A stretch of 64,000 nt of DNA from Hetaerina americana (lineage: Eukaryota > Arthropoda > Insecta > Odonata > Calopterygidae). The notes beneath the pieces were generated by a model. The model was not told the origin of the DNA, ran no database searches, and saw nothing but the letters and a program-made list of their open reading frames with translations. How positions within the stretch are numbered: position 1 is the stretch's first letter; the number at the start of each line of letters is the position of its first letter. This document shows, one piece after another, positions 23,701-38,700 of the stretch. The stretch spans positions 44,065,238-44,129,237 of the forward strand of contig JAKTNV010000005.1 of the NCBI GenBank assembly GCA_022747635.1. Direction: 5' to 3'. A program made the translations under genes and the position numbers.

Positions 23701-26700
23701 CTTGGGGTGAATGGAGAAATTGCTGGGTCATCACTAAATGCTCTCAGGGGAGCTGCAGACCGTCTTCGGACAACTGCGCCTGACTCTTCCCGTGTCCACT
23801 TCCTACTTTTTGTTAATTCTAAATTTCTCTCATTATATTCAAGGTATGTGATATATTTACACCAGATTAGATGGCATAAGTGTAGAGGGCCACTGGGGCC
23901 AATGGGGTACCCTTAAAATTCACAAGGAAAATTTGTATTTTGCATGCCTCTAATTGGATGAGGAGTTATGGGATTGTAGTTGTTGAAAGATGATATATCA
24001 TTCTTCTCACTTTTGCCCTTATTTAAATAGTTTAAATAGTTAATATGTAAAAAAGCAGAAGGGTCACTTAGATATGCGCATTGTATTGCACTCGGAAGGA
24101 CCATTTCCACCACAGAAAATGAGTGGTTCGAGTTATGAGCGCATAACTGGTAGGTTTTGGGCCTGAGTCTTGTGTAAGTGGTATTTTTGCTTTTATTTTT
24201 TCTTTGCTTTTAGCATATTTCATTTTCAACTATGTAATGAATAATAATTATATTAGTGCAAATGCGTATGGATCTTATATTTTTCATCTAAAGATAATTC
24301 TCTTTTCTCAATCTACGCAAACCCTCTAACTTTGATGCTTCCTTACCTCTTCACCTCATGTATTATGTACATTTGTCGGAGAATCTCAAATTAATACAAA
24401 TATTCGACAATAATAATTCTATATTTTGATATTTCAATAAAATTTACCAGCAATGGAAGAATTCAGAGCAGTCTTAGGCATGTCATTCTGCACATGTTCT
24501 CTCTCATATTTTAACAAAACATATTTCAAATACTTGGCTTAATATCTGTTTATGTATGAGTCCATGGGTTTTAATAGTATCTATTCATTGAATTTTTTTT
24601 TCTCACAAAAGGAAAATTTGTGACATCTTTTCTTTATCTCTAGGCATTGTTATCAATTAGTTGATGGTTAGGATTATATTTCAGGTGGATGACTTAATTA
24701 TTAGATAGGCTTACTTTTATGTGCCATAATACATTAGGCAGATTTGTTTGCCCAGCTCAGGAACTTGAATAAAGAATGAGTCTTAATCTTTTATATAAGG
24801 CACTTATGAAACATGCAGGTAAACAAATTACCTCTGCACACTGAAAATTTTCAAATGATATGGGCAGAATGAGCATGTATGTTCTTGTTTCTCCTCATTT
24901 AGAGGTGATAAAACATAAACCTCAGGAGTGTTGAGGATTACAACAAAATAGTAAAATGACTGTCAGGTGCACATAGGATTGCTCTGGGAAAGTGCTTTCC
25001 CAAATGGTAAATTTTGTATCAATTGAAGATTTTATAATAAATATATGCATTTGAATATTTTTAAAAAATTCACTTCTTATTCACTTGGTGCTCTTAGAGG
25101 AAGAAAGTGCTTCCCTACTTGTGGGTGGCAAAAACACTGTTTTCATTCAAACTTTTGTTGGCCCTGCTCTTTACAAATTTTTTTTATTTTTCCTACGGTT
25201 CTATATCTTTACAATGGCTGCTTATAATTCATGTTCATCTTGTGCTTATGAATTCTGATTTCTGTTAACCTTACCTATGGAGCTCCTGAAGTAGGTGTTT
25301 GGCACCCCTTACATCTCCTCCTCCATCCCATTCTTCTCAAGAAGAAAAGTGTAGTTTTAAGAAGGGTCATTGCGGATTGAATCTCTTCATGATGTAAAAA
25401 AACATCGGTAGTCAAACCTGTTGGAAAATTAAAGAATTAAGTGTTCTTCATCCAGGTTTTTTTCTTGTATTATAATAATTTCGTTTCACTTTATATCTTT
25501 GAAGAGAGAAACTGATTATGTACTTCACTATCTTTTACTGAGATATTTTATATGGTTTTACATTAATTTCTTTGTTTATTGCAGCCGGAGTGCTAAGGAT
25601 TTAGCTGCCAGCGATATTCTTTTTTTAAGCCTCTTAACTAATACTATGAATCAAACACAGGCAAAAGACTCATTGTCAGATGATGAATGCTCAGAAGTTG
25701 ATGTTACTGCTGATGACATTCAGAACCATATTAGGAACACTTATGAGTATTCTAAAGATGAAAAATCATACCCAGCTCCATCGAGAGATGGTCATAGCAA
25801 TCATGATGTTACACATACAGTTATAGCTGAGGACTCCAGTGAAGGTGAATTTTACAGTCCTCCAGACAGCCCCAGTAATGTGAGGCGAAGAGTCAAGAAA
25901 ACTGTCAGTGGAGGCAGTGATGGTGAGCAAGGGACAGACAAAGAGGCTGAATCAGAAGAAATATTTGATGAACCAGTTTTAGGTAAAATATTCATGGGGT
26001 AATTGTTCGTTGAAATTTATGATTGTTATTAACTCTAAGTCATGAACCATCACTCTTGCAATGATTTTGTTAATTCTCATATAGGTTGAATGTTATAAAA
26101 TGAATGAGATGTAAATTTTCTAACTGGAATTTATAGTATTTAGGTCTCAATCTTTTCAACTTTGCCATATTTTAGGTGTGTGGCAGAAAACTTCATATAC
26201 CAAGTACCACATTTTCTTCTAGCATAAGGAAATATTATTTGATAATACTATAAAACGTCATGTGACAATTTTGTATTTTCTTGAATACAGGCTAGTTTTT
26301 TAAAAATTTATTCTCAAATATTCGAGGTGTAGAATATATGGATTGAATATAAATGTGCATCTTTTGGAAATAGCATTCAAGTTATGACAAATATACAGGT
26401 ATACCTGTATTAGTTATTTATGGATGTGCATTGAGTGGACATAATTTTGTCAACTAAGGATAGTATCAATACTGGAATGGTATTAATGTGTAAATGAAAC
26501 TCATTCTTACTAAATACAATGTCTTAGACATAAGAGTGATCTGCATGCACTGGACATGATGAGATGATTAACTTATTTTGAAAATACAGAAATGGGTCAA
26601 GTTTCCAATTAATTGAAATTCGAGGGACACTGTTGGGGGAGAGGACGGTTTCACTACTGCGGTCTGTTGGCCTGCATTGAGGAGGGAGGAGTGGAAGGAA

Positions 26701-29700
26701 TACAAAAACATGATTTATAATGAGGGCTTTTTCCTTCTCCCTCTCTGGCTTCCTGCTCCCTTATTATATCTTTAAACCTCCTACCCATTTGGACATGAGA
26801 TATTGTTGGACAGTCACTACAATCCAATTTATACAACCCACTTTTATGCGTCAAATCTATCACGTCTTTAGTGTGACAAATGATATATTCTATTGTTTCA
26901 GGCTTCACTTCGTGGAAGTAATTGATATCCATTATTAAAATAGAAAGAAAGACTCGTACTTTTCCACAGATTTTATTATACGGTACAACGCGTTTCACCG
27001 ACTTGCGGCATTATCAGGTACAAATTTGCAAAACAGACAGAGCAAGCATATATACCCTCAGGACAGAGTGGGGGCGGGGAGGGTTGGAAGGATTTGAGGG
27101 GGATGGGGGCTCGCAGGTGCATTGATGGATTGTTTTGACCATTTCCAGGCTAATTTCTCGGAGAGGAGTGGGGAGGGGTATGGGAATAATTGCTCATTAC
27201 AAAGTGTCGTGTTGGGGTTCACCAAGTGCCTTCTAATCTCTAATTGCTCGAGAGCGTCCATTTTTAATCCTTTTGGGAGTGTGTGTAATATCTCTGGGAC
27301 AAAGTCACTGCTGTGGTTGAATTCTAGTAAATGCTTGGCGAAGAGAGAGTTGTTATTCTGATTTTTGTGACACCTAGCGTGTTCCTTGACTCGTAACTTG
27401 ATATTCCTGCCGGTCTGACTGACAAAAACGCTGTTGCAATCCTCGCATTTCAGTTTATAAATGCCTGATTTGAGAAGGCTATCCTGGGTGTCTTTTCCAT
27501 TGGCTAGAAGTTTGGAGAGGGTTATGGGTGGGTAGAAGGCTGCTTTGAGTGAGGTGGGTAGGCAGTTGGAAATCCTATATGAAAGATCTCCCAGAAACGG
27601 GATCGAGCACCGCTTAAAATCTTTAGATACTGCGGGCTGAGATACGAAAATGCTTTTTATGGCCATTGCTTTTTGTTTTTTCCGTAGTAATGTGTCAACT
27701 AGTTTGGGGTTGACACCATTGTTGGTAGCTATATTAGTGATATTCACGAGTTCAATTTTGAAGTTTTTGGGGGAAAGGGGGATGTGTAGGAGGCGGTGGA
27801 TCATGGAGTGGAGGGCTGCGTGTTTGTGAGAAAAGTGGTGTGCGGAATCATTAGAAATTATATGGTCTGTATATGTGGGTTTCCTATAAATTGCAACTTC
27901 GTGTCTATTATCCCTAATTGTGATTGTCAAGTCGAGGAAGTTGATGGTGCCGTTGACGTCTTTTTCCATGGAGAAGGAGATATTCCGATGAAGAGTGTTT
28001 AGGAAATTAAGGAAGGAGTCTAACTGTCGGTTGGTTCCGGTCCATAGGCATAGTATATCGTCCACGTAACGAAACTAATAGCCCACGTTTGATGATGATG
28101 CCGCAAGTCGGTGAAACACGTTGTACCGTATAATAAAATCTGTGGAAAAGTACGAGTCTTTCTTTCTATTTTAATAATGGTGACAAATGATGTTTCTTTG
28201 GCTGTTTTTGTTGTAAAAAGCTATCCAATATTTGGGTAGATATTTCTGTATTTTATGGAATATATTTACCAGAGAAGACATTTTTGCCACTATGATTTTT
28301 CTATGCCCTTTTGCCATAAATTTGAGTAGTTACTAATTTGTTCTGTTTTATCTTGTGCAATGCATCAATTAATTTATTTGTTTATCCATCACTTTAGGCA
28401 ATTTGCTGATTGTCATGAACCAATTTTCCAGATTCTCTTTAGAGAGTGGAATAGTTAATAAATGGTTGAGGATTATATGTTGGATTGTATAATCACAAAA
28501 CCTAATTTGCTTTTGGCCAATGAACGTAGACCAAATTACAGTGTGCATTGTCAATGGAATTGAATCACCAATAAAGATCATTTGATTAGTACATATGTAA
28601 ATGAGAAAAATTTATTTTGTTTGTTTCAAATACCTTTCCCCTATGGTGGCTTAATGGACAGTCATTAACAATAATGGTAAAAGAAGAAAAGGAATTTATT
28701 TTGATCAAATTTTTTGTCTGTCCAAGTTTTTATTTAACTACTTCATGCTTAGTTTTTATTTGGTACCAATTTTTCCCTAAATTCTAGGTCATTCTGGAGA
28801 GCAGAATTCAAGAATTGGCTATGATCTGTCTGTATTGAGGCGTGAGCAGGGTATCAGCAGTGAAGTTCATAGTCATTTGATGCTGCTGAGGGGAGGTGGC
28901 CCAGGATTCACTCCCCACATTGTTCACATAGCCAGAGTTTGTGAAGATGTTCACCTTTTACTTATAATTGAGGTTGGTGTGATAAAAAATATTCAGAAGT
29001 ATGTTGCTCTGAAACAGTACTACACAATACGAAATACATAAATATAGCAATGTCTGACCTTATAAACTTTATGCCTCGGACAAGACATTAATATACTAGG
29101 AACTTTATCTGAAGCCCACTGAATTATATTGATAAGTTTATTATTTGAACTACCCGTTAGGGTAAAATCCATCTAGTAAAATCCAAGAGAGGAAAAACAG
29201 CAATATTTGTTGCAAGGTCAGTATGAGTTGATAGGGCTGGAATTTTTTTCATTTAATAAATGGGTAATGTGTCAAGATTTATGTTCACTTTGAGGATTTA
29301 TCATAAACATCCATTTAATTGTATTTTTCAGTCTGGGTCAATGTTTTTTAACACACAAAAAAGAAAAATGGCTTGAAAAAATTTTCCTTCATATGCATTC
29401 CAATCAGTTGAACAGTAGACCTGAATATTAGTGAATGGCCTCATTAATATTGTCTCATGCTGTAACTTTGCAAAAAATGTTAATTGAAATGGCTGTAATG
29501 AAGAGGTATCACATGGTTTTCATTCATGTACTTTATTATGTAAAAATTTAATTTTATCTTATACTGTTTGCTTAATATAGAATCTATAGGTGGGACGAGT
29601 TTCATTGGTTTGACTCCAGTATAGCATTAGTGGCAACCATTGCAGGTTGATACATGTTTAATGCATCTACAGCAAAAATTTAAGGTAACAAATGGTGAGC

Positions 29701-32700
29701 AGCATGGCATGCTGCATTGAAATTTTCTTTTGCTAGGACAAAGCATCAGCTGTGACCTATTTAAAAAAAGCATGGTGTATCCAGTACTCCTTCTATGGCT
29801 GTCATGGAAGTAAATATTAATACCAATGCTGCCATTTGCGAGAAGACTTATGAATAATGTAAAGGGCATGATCAGAAATACTGAAAATTTCATCGAGTGC
29901 CAACTGGCGGTTTGCTTGCAGTTGAAGTTATTTTTAGAGGAAGATAAAGATTTTCTTTCTTCTGTAAGGAAATGATCAAAACCAAACAAAACTAAAATGG
30001 TGGCTCCTCATGGTAAAGTCATAGTCATATCAATTTTTGTTATTAGGGGAATGTTGTATCAGTGTGTCATACCAGTGCACACAACTAAAGTCAAATCATT
30101 GAAACTTGTACCACATATACATTGCATATCATGCTACAAGACTACATAAAAATACATATTGTGACACTTAATTATGTGTATAAAAATTTTATGATCACAT
30201 TTAATCAAACAGGCCTTGTCCTATAACTAATTTTAATTACTGCAGAGCAGACTAATATTTTTGGAATGTAGTTCTCCACTTTGCCAAAAAATTCTCTTAA
30301 AAGATGTTTTTATTCATATTAATTATAATTTTAAAAAATCAATTTGAATTGGAGTATTCAATAATACTAATTTATGAAGTTTATATTAGTCCTTAAACTT
30401 AACTACTTATACTATAAATGCATAAGCTGAAACATCTACAATCCTTAGAAGCTTTTCCCTAATTACCCTGTCCCAGGAGATATCAAGTTAAGCATATAGG
30501 TAGGTGTGTTTAGCTCCAGGTTAGTGTTGAAATTAGTTCACATTTCCTTGAGGTTAGAGTTTTTAATTCTTCTTGATCCCCCATGTTTTGCGTGTAAGAA
30601 TTAAATTTGTGGCTATCATTAATAGTAAATTGGGAATTATGATAATTAAAAATGCTGGTATCACCCCGGCAAATCAGTTAATGTTCATTTAAAATAAATA
30701 TGAAATCCATAAATGTTTTCCCATGTCACAAAATGGAGTTTTCTTGCCTGAAACGGATAATTTCCCTATTTTTGAAGTTTATGAAGGTTAACTGGAAAAA
30801 AATTACCACAGATTCCAAAGGGCATCTATCGATTGGATGCTTCCTCAAGTATATTATCATGTTATGAAATGTTAGTGGCTTGGATGCTGATTTTGTGTGA
30901 TGATTGGTTCTATCATGTGAAGGACACAAGCTGGACAGGAGAAATAGTGGCTTGAAATTATATCCTTTGTAGTAATGTACAGTTCAAAAATTTTAGACTG
31001 CAAAAGCTGGCGGTTATTTCACTACCTTGCCTGGGGAGTAAGCTATTGATTCTAATAGGTTTCCAATTACTGTCTGATAGTGAGAGTATCTCATGGTTTT
31101 TTATTCCTTATTTTGCCCAGACAAAAGGCATGTCTCATGAATTTGCTGGAAGATGTGACCTGAGGAAATGTTTGCACCCAATAAATAAATACCTATTTAA
31201 TTCATGGGAATGCAATTGTATGGTTTTAGTCATATTATAATTGCATGATGCTCATCAAAGGTCATCATGAAACTGGCATTACTGCTCAGTTTCAGGAACT
31301 GATATTTAATAGGAGTGATAGACCTTTCCATTTCTTCTCTTGCTAATTTACCCTCCTGTAGATTTTATTGGTGAACTTGTTTGGTTTTTGGCAGTCTGCT
31401 TTATTTTCACTGTCAAAAATTCCTCTTGGTGTAATATTGACATTGCAGCAAAGATCTCGTTTTGCTTAATCTATGTGATGAACTGAACCTTCCTTTTGTT
31501 TCTCCTCTCTCCTGTTGACACTAGGAAGAACAATAAATCCTCGTATATAGACACACGTGTCATATGGACCATTTTATTGTTTTTATTGCACGTAGTTATA
31601 AGGCTCTAGATGACAGGCTCTTGGGGTTCGCACCAAAGTTGCCTCACCTATGTCAGGTCTCTGCTTGTCAATGTAAAACATATCTGGAAATGCCCTTTTA
31701 AGAGGCAATAGTAAAAATGATCATTACATGTGTTAATACTCCTTCAATGATTATGTAAGTAAATCAATGTCTGGCTACCTTATTTTGTTTCCTCGAATTA
31801 CTGAAAGTTGAGAAACAATAGATATCCAAAATTATAAATAACAAATTATCAGGCTACATACGAGGGCGATTCGAAAAGTAAGTTCACCTATTTTTTTTCA
31901 TGAAAAATCAAATTTATTCTCAACTTTGTGTACATCGTAGGAAAGGTTGAGCATTTAGGTATTTTTCTACATAGTTGCCTTGATGATCAATCACTTTTTG
32001 CATACTTGTTACCAGCTTTTTAATACCGGCATTGTACCTTTCTCCCGCCGCTTCACAAAGCCACCTGACAACTGCCTCTTGCACTTCCTTGTCTGACTTG
32101 AATTTTTGTTTTCCAAGGTGTTTTTTGAGAGCGGGAAACAAGTGGTAGTCGCTGGGGGCAATGTCCGGGTTGTAATGAGGGTCGATGGTATCCCAGCCAT
32201 ATTCATTGAGTAGGGTGGTCATTTGATGTGACACGTGCATGTTGGTGTGGGCATGCATTGTCATGATTCAAACACACTCCTTTGGTGAGACATCTTGTTG
32301 TAACCGAGGACCTCCGACACAATATTCTGCACAGAGAAGTAGCCACTCTCTTCATTAAGGCCTTCCTTTATCTCATGAAGGGTAATTCTCCGTTTATTGT
32401 ACACCATCTCGTCAATTGGAGCCACCGTTTATTCTGGCAAAATCGGCCGCCCTGATCACTGCTCATCATGGACGTTTTTCCGGCCATCAAAAAACTCCCT
32501 ACACCACTTCCGCACATTTTTGATGTCCGTACACTTCTCACCGTACACTTCCACTAAATGGCGATGAATTTATATCGGAGAACGAGTCATCTGTTGGCTT
32601 TGCGACTCGGCGGGAGAAAGGTACGACGCCGGTATTAAAAAGCAGCTTACAAGGATGCAAAAAGTGATTGATCATCAAGGCGACTATGTAGAAAAAAAGC

Positions 32701-35700
32701 AAAATGCTCAAACTTTCCAACAATGTACGCAAAGTTGAGAATAAATTTGATTTTTCATGAAAGAAAGGAGACCTTACTTTTCGAATCACCCTCTTGAATA
32801 CACATCATTGAATAGAGTTTCACCAGAAAATATGGTTTCCCTTAACACTGGAGCAGCAGTTGAACAAAGACATGGTCAATGATGAAGTTACTAGAAGCAG
32901 AAGTCAATGATTTCTTTTGTAATCCGTATGATACAAGACTTGGGTTTAGTGATTGAGTTGGAGTGTGTGCATATTTTAAATTTTCCCTGAGTGTTATATT
33001 TTAGTGTTCACCATGTTATATGTCATCTGTCAAGTGAAACTTCTGAAAAATCTGAAATTTTGTTGTTGAATAACCCCATGGAAAAGACTGTGCATTTATT
33101 ACAGGACTTTCTCCATTTAGGTTTTATAAAAAAGGAATAAGGATTATTTGAACATTATTTATTTTTAGTGGGTCACGGTAGTCCAGAGGGTAGAGTGTTG
33201 GACTACTGACCAGAGGGTCCTGGGTTCAATTCCCAGGCTAGTCTCTGGTCACCTGCAGCTCCACCCAAACAATGTGATTTTTCGGGTACCAGATCTTCCT
33301 GGGAAACCATAACTGGTACAGGGAAAGGAACTGGCCCCCCTACCTTGATGTGTGAATTTCACTTGCTGTCGAGCTTAGTACTGGGTGAACTCTACCATCA
33401 CCTACCTAAGCGATTTTTGGGTTGATTACTGTGTTAATGGTTCTTTTTATTTTTATTTTGGTATTGTGTATTGCTGATAGTGATAGCCATTAAAAATCAA
33501 TGAATTCAACAGTAATATTTAAAGTTGAAGTATAATGCTGAATACATGCTTTTCTGTGCTTTTTTCAGACTGGCTCTGGTGCAGTAGCCAATGGTCTACA
33601 TGAAGCCTTTGCTGCCCTTACATCATTGCAATCTCTTCAGCTTCAGAGAGATGTTGCTGGAGTTAGGGTTGCTTTTGACTCTTTGGAGACTGGAATCAAA
33701 CATATCTTTGATGGGGTTCGCCGATCAAAACCTAAAAGCAAAAGTGCAACTATGTCAGCTTTTGATTTGGAATCGTGTGTGGTAAGAACCTGACTATCTA
33801 TGTTATTGTTCTCAATAAAAACAGTGGGAGAGAAATATATTTGTAAATGATAATATAAAGAAACTGGCAACTTATTCCTATTTCCCCCCAAATTTGGGTA
33901 TGTCATTGGATCATATGCCACTTTTTGACCAACAAGACAAAAGTACCTGTGGTTTATTTTTTGATTTTTGAAAAATCTCATGGGGCCATTTGGCCATTCT
34001 GACAACTTTCAGGAAAATGCACTCAATTCTTTTGAGGAATTTTTAGAGTTCACTACGGGTACTTTGTTTTTAGTTTGCTAAGTATATCTGAATTTTTACC
34101 TCTCAATTTACTCAAATTTTTCTCCTTGTTTAAATCAGTTTGGAGTTACTAATTGCAAAAAATAGTAAAAAGGGTTGTTTCTCCATCTTGGTTATTCAAT
34201 TGAGCTTTTAAAATTTATGAGTAGTGTTTGAATGTATATTATTTGATTTGTAGCATGTTTGGAGGCAGTGGCACTTGGTTCTCACTGTGATGATAGACAG
34301 AGAATAAGGGAGTGTATCTTTAAAATCATAGGTATCACAAATATCATTTAACCATCTGGTCCATAACCGGGTACCCAGGTAACCATTTTATATTTGTAGA
34401 TACAATTAATTGACTTTCCCTTAAAAAAATTGTATGACAACCCAGATCCCCAAAATTGAAGTAGTCTCACACCAATTTTTTGCAATCAATGATTCAATAA
34501 CAGTTATTAACTATCAAACTTAATACCCCCTCCATCAAGACCGGGTACCCACTAAGGTCTTTGTGTATGAAAGCCGATTTTTACACACTAAAGAGACCGT
34601 TTATCAAAGTGTCTATGTAACTTGACTTTTGAATAAATAATCAAAAATATCGTTTGTTATTTCCTTCATTTAAACAATTTTTATAGACAATAGTAAAGGT
34701 AGTAGGTAAAAAAACTTCATTCCGTTTTGTTTATTTTAGTTATTTTTTCTTTTATTCATAATAACCCAGTTCTATACAAAAAAACTAGCATTTAGTTATC
34801 ATAAATAACAAACATTTAGTTATTTTGCCCACTCCTTACATGTCGCGGATGTATTACAATGTTCATCACAAACAGGGAACTCGCATACCAAACATGACTT
34901 TTGAGTTTTGCAACATTTTTTTGAATTAGCTCTGGAGACAAATACGGCCTGCACCAGTAATTTTTTTCCTTCTGGTGTAATCTAACTGTGCCTGAGGTTT
35001 CCTGGCTGTTGGCTGCGCATGTGGATTTATGGTCGACCCAAAAAAATTTCAATCGCCACTTTGGTAATGAAATGCCTAATGATTTGTGCATTATTTGAAC
35101 GATTTATGGAGTACACACCTCTCTTCCAAGTTGCAATAAAATAATCGTCATTCATAAGTTTTTTTATAGCAATTTATTATTCTAGAAATAAAGTATATAC
35201 CTGTATGCTGCAAGGCAGGTGATATCGAGAATATTTTAGAAAAATGCTAGAGGCCTCCTGCGAGTTGATCTTTTTGTAGTATATCTACAAAGCATTATAT
35301 CCATCGTGTCCTCTCCAGCTTTTAACCAATTACAAAATTCAATATTTTTTTTCTTTGCACCATCACCAATCTTTGCGTCCTGATGCGTTGATGATAGTAG
35401 AATAACTGTCTTGTTTTTTTTGGCGCATAACTGCACATGGTTCATTTTTCATGAAAGCCAAACTCAGTGGATAATTCTTCCAGTGTTTTTGATGCAACCA
35501 TTGCTGGTGGAATGTACGGCTTATTTTTCTTCAAAGATTCAATTGTTGAATCCCAGGATAGTAACTATTTTGTCAACGGCAGAGTAGTGAAGTAATTATC
35601 CATTGTAATATTTCTACCGGATCCTTTTGTACGGTGCAACCAAGTCTTTGACAACTCTCTCACCAACGCTTTTCTTGTGCCCGGCTCTCAATTTGTCAGC

Positions 35701-38700
35701 GTAAAGCTGTCTGGCAAGCGTATACGAATTTTCAGCATCCCATATCCACCATGCTTTGATTCCATACTTGGCTGGCTTTAATGGAATATATTAAGTGAAT
35801 TTAGTTCGACCTTGATATGCAAAAAGTTGCTCGTCGATTGTCAGGTGCTCTGTTGGCTTATAATGTTTTGCCAAATTACTATTGAGCATTTTCCAAAGGT
35901 CCCTCGTATTGGAGCAGCCTTATCACTCTCCATGTGCTGAGCACGAGTATTGGCATCGTAAAATCGAATAAAACAAACAATTTTCCAGAAGCGACCCCAT
36001 TGCTGCACGATACAATGGATATGAGTACGGCTTCCACATTTCCCTTGCATTGTCAGCATTTGAGTTATTGGTGCCAGAGTTGATCAGAGTAGCCAGGAAT
36101 GCATAAAAATCCTTATGCTCAAAACCTTTCCATACCAATGGTTTCTTCCGTGGATTTTGTCATTATATGCTGCATATGTTGAGCTTACTTTTTAATTCAT
36201 ATGACGAATAATGATATTAGCCATTTCCGGAGTGAAAAATAATGTGATTGTGTTGCAAAATGAGAGCATGTTGGTGTTCCTATTAGGTTCATATCTCTGT
36301 CGCACAACAACTTGTCGCCTTGCAACTTGATGTTCCCTTGTTGTTGCCTCAGCCCACTGAGTACCATCTTTTGCTGTCATTCCTGACAGCTGTAGTTGGG
36401 TACCCGGTTATAGAACGAATGGTGAAAGTTTGGTTACGGACCGAACGGTTAATAGAACAGAGAAAAGGGATGAGAAATGTATAGAATATAAAATTTTCTC
36501 TGAAAAATATTTTCCCTTAAGATTGCTGCATTAAAAGGAAATGTGGTAACATCTTGTTTATTTTCAATCCTGCTCAAGATAAAATACAGGTGATCCCTGA
36601 GTTTTGGAAAAGAAATGTTATGGTAAATGTGTTTTTGTCAGATTTGTTGTAAATCTGATCCCTGATGAACAATTTATGTGTCCAAACATTCGTGCATTGA
36701 TATGTTAGAGATAGGTCGACAATTTGATGAAAGTAGGATTTTCAGAGAATAGAGGAAGAGTGAATGTCCCTAAAACATGTAATTTCCATTTGCCAAGCCA
36801 ATGATCAATATGAAATTATGTTGTAGATGGAAAAGTAAGCAGCACCATAATTATACATTACTGGTATGGTAACTATCACAAATTTTTGTTAATGCATTGG
36901 ATTTGTATGTGCTGTAAATCTTCCAACTGAATGCAGGGCTCCATTGAGAAGTATGTACCACCCCTCTCTTAGACTAAAAATTTAGGAAAACTTATGGAGT
37001 CCTAAAATTCCTTTAAACATGCTGGTAGAAATCAAGACAGCTATTTTCTTTCATTTCCCATAACACTTGCCAACTATAAGCTGTATGCTATATATCAGTC
37101 CCATATGACATACTTTCAACTATTACTTCTTAAAACATATTTGTATTAATTGGTGGAAAATGTAGGTCTCTACAATTTTGTTTATTGATTGTTGAAGCTC
37201 AATATAGTTTCATCAACTAAAGTAATTTTCATAGTGTGTAACTTTGAGATAACTTGAAGCTATGATTAATGTTGAACTCTTCATAATGTTTAGAATGCTA
37301 AATTCTCTCTAGGTGTGGAATTAATTGTCTTAAAGTGGTTCACGTGGCTGTACAACATATGCCATGGCACTTAAGACCAGCATTAAAATCCTAGCAACAA
37401 CAAGGCTTTGACTATATGATCATACTTTGTTGGATTCTGGCAATTTTGAAATAAACTTTGTTCAAATGTTAGACCTCAGTCACATGGTCTGAGCGTAGCT
37501 AATTACCTCAGAATTGAAATTTAAGATCTATTGAGGCTATGGCATTTTTATGATGGTTCTAAAAATCTTTTCTATCATAATCATAATATATTCATCATAT
37601 TCTAAATTGTTTCATGTAGAAATGCCTTCCAAACTTTTTATATAATCTGCTCTGTTTTTCAACATTTTTGATAATTCCCATTTAAGTTAGAAGTGATTTC
37701 CACATATTCCTTATTCTATGCCTTGGAAATTCATTGAAAATGTGAACAAGCTAATTATTTAGCTTATTCTTTTTTCATTGCTGGCATTACTGATTGTTTT
37801 GTCTTCTGTCTTTTCATTTCAGTTGAGGCTGCGTTCTTGTTGGGAATTCATTCGCAAGAAATATTTGGAATATCTGAGAACAAGAGAGCCAGATTGCATA
37901 TTGCGAATTGAATCTAGTACTCCTGCCTTTTCTGATGCCTTACGAGAAGTCTTCAAAGCTGGCTGCCTGGAGATTGGACTTCTTAGCCGAGACAAGGAGG
38001 CTCTTCTTTCTGCTGTTGAGACTGTCAGGGAGGGAATGGCTCCATTTGGTGATTTTCTCAAAGTTAAAGCTTTGAGGAATTTCACTCTAGGATCATATCC
38101 TTTTTTAACAAATGACTCCAAAGTTGCCCAAAGAAGTTTCTCTGCAATTTATACTCAATTAGAGATTATGGAATTATTCTCATCTTAAAAATACATGCAC
38201 ATATTGAATCTAAGTCTCCTTTTTTTCAATGTTGAAAAATGAGGATGTGATAGTCAAGTGGGTAGAGTGTTAAACTGCTGGCCAGAGGGTCCAGGTTCGA
38301 TTCCCGGGGACACATCTGGGCATCCTCAGCTTCATCCAAAGCTATGCAATTTTTTCGTTATCAGAACTTCCTGGGAAAAATAGGTGGCGCAGGAAAAGAA
38401 ACTGGCACACCCCTACCCTGCAAATGTATGAATTTTATTAGCCATTAGGCTTAGTACTTGGTGGGCTCTACCGTCACATATCAAACTGACCATCAGGTTG
38501 ATAACTGTGAATTTTTTGCTATAGAAGCCTTGTATACTGTAATATAGTATGAATATTATTCAGTTACTGAAATTATTTGTGCTCTATGTCTTTATTCAGT
38601 GGTTTTCTCCTTAATGTTAGTCATGTACGCGAGCTTCCCTAACAATCAACAAGTACTTGGAGGAATTTCCTGGCTTGGTTCACTTTATTTATGTGGATAG

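Noticed and set aside
29627..29989. 120-codon minus-strand frame in HPS1 intron 6
   Set aside because: Cys-rich but without a recognisable pattern, repeat ends or splice sites.
37819..38121. Minus-strand frame opposite HPS1 exon 8
   Set aside because: Antisense shadow of a confirmed exon.
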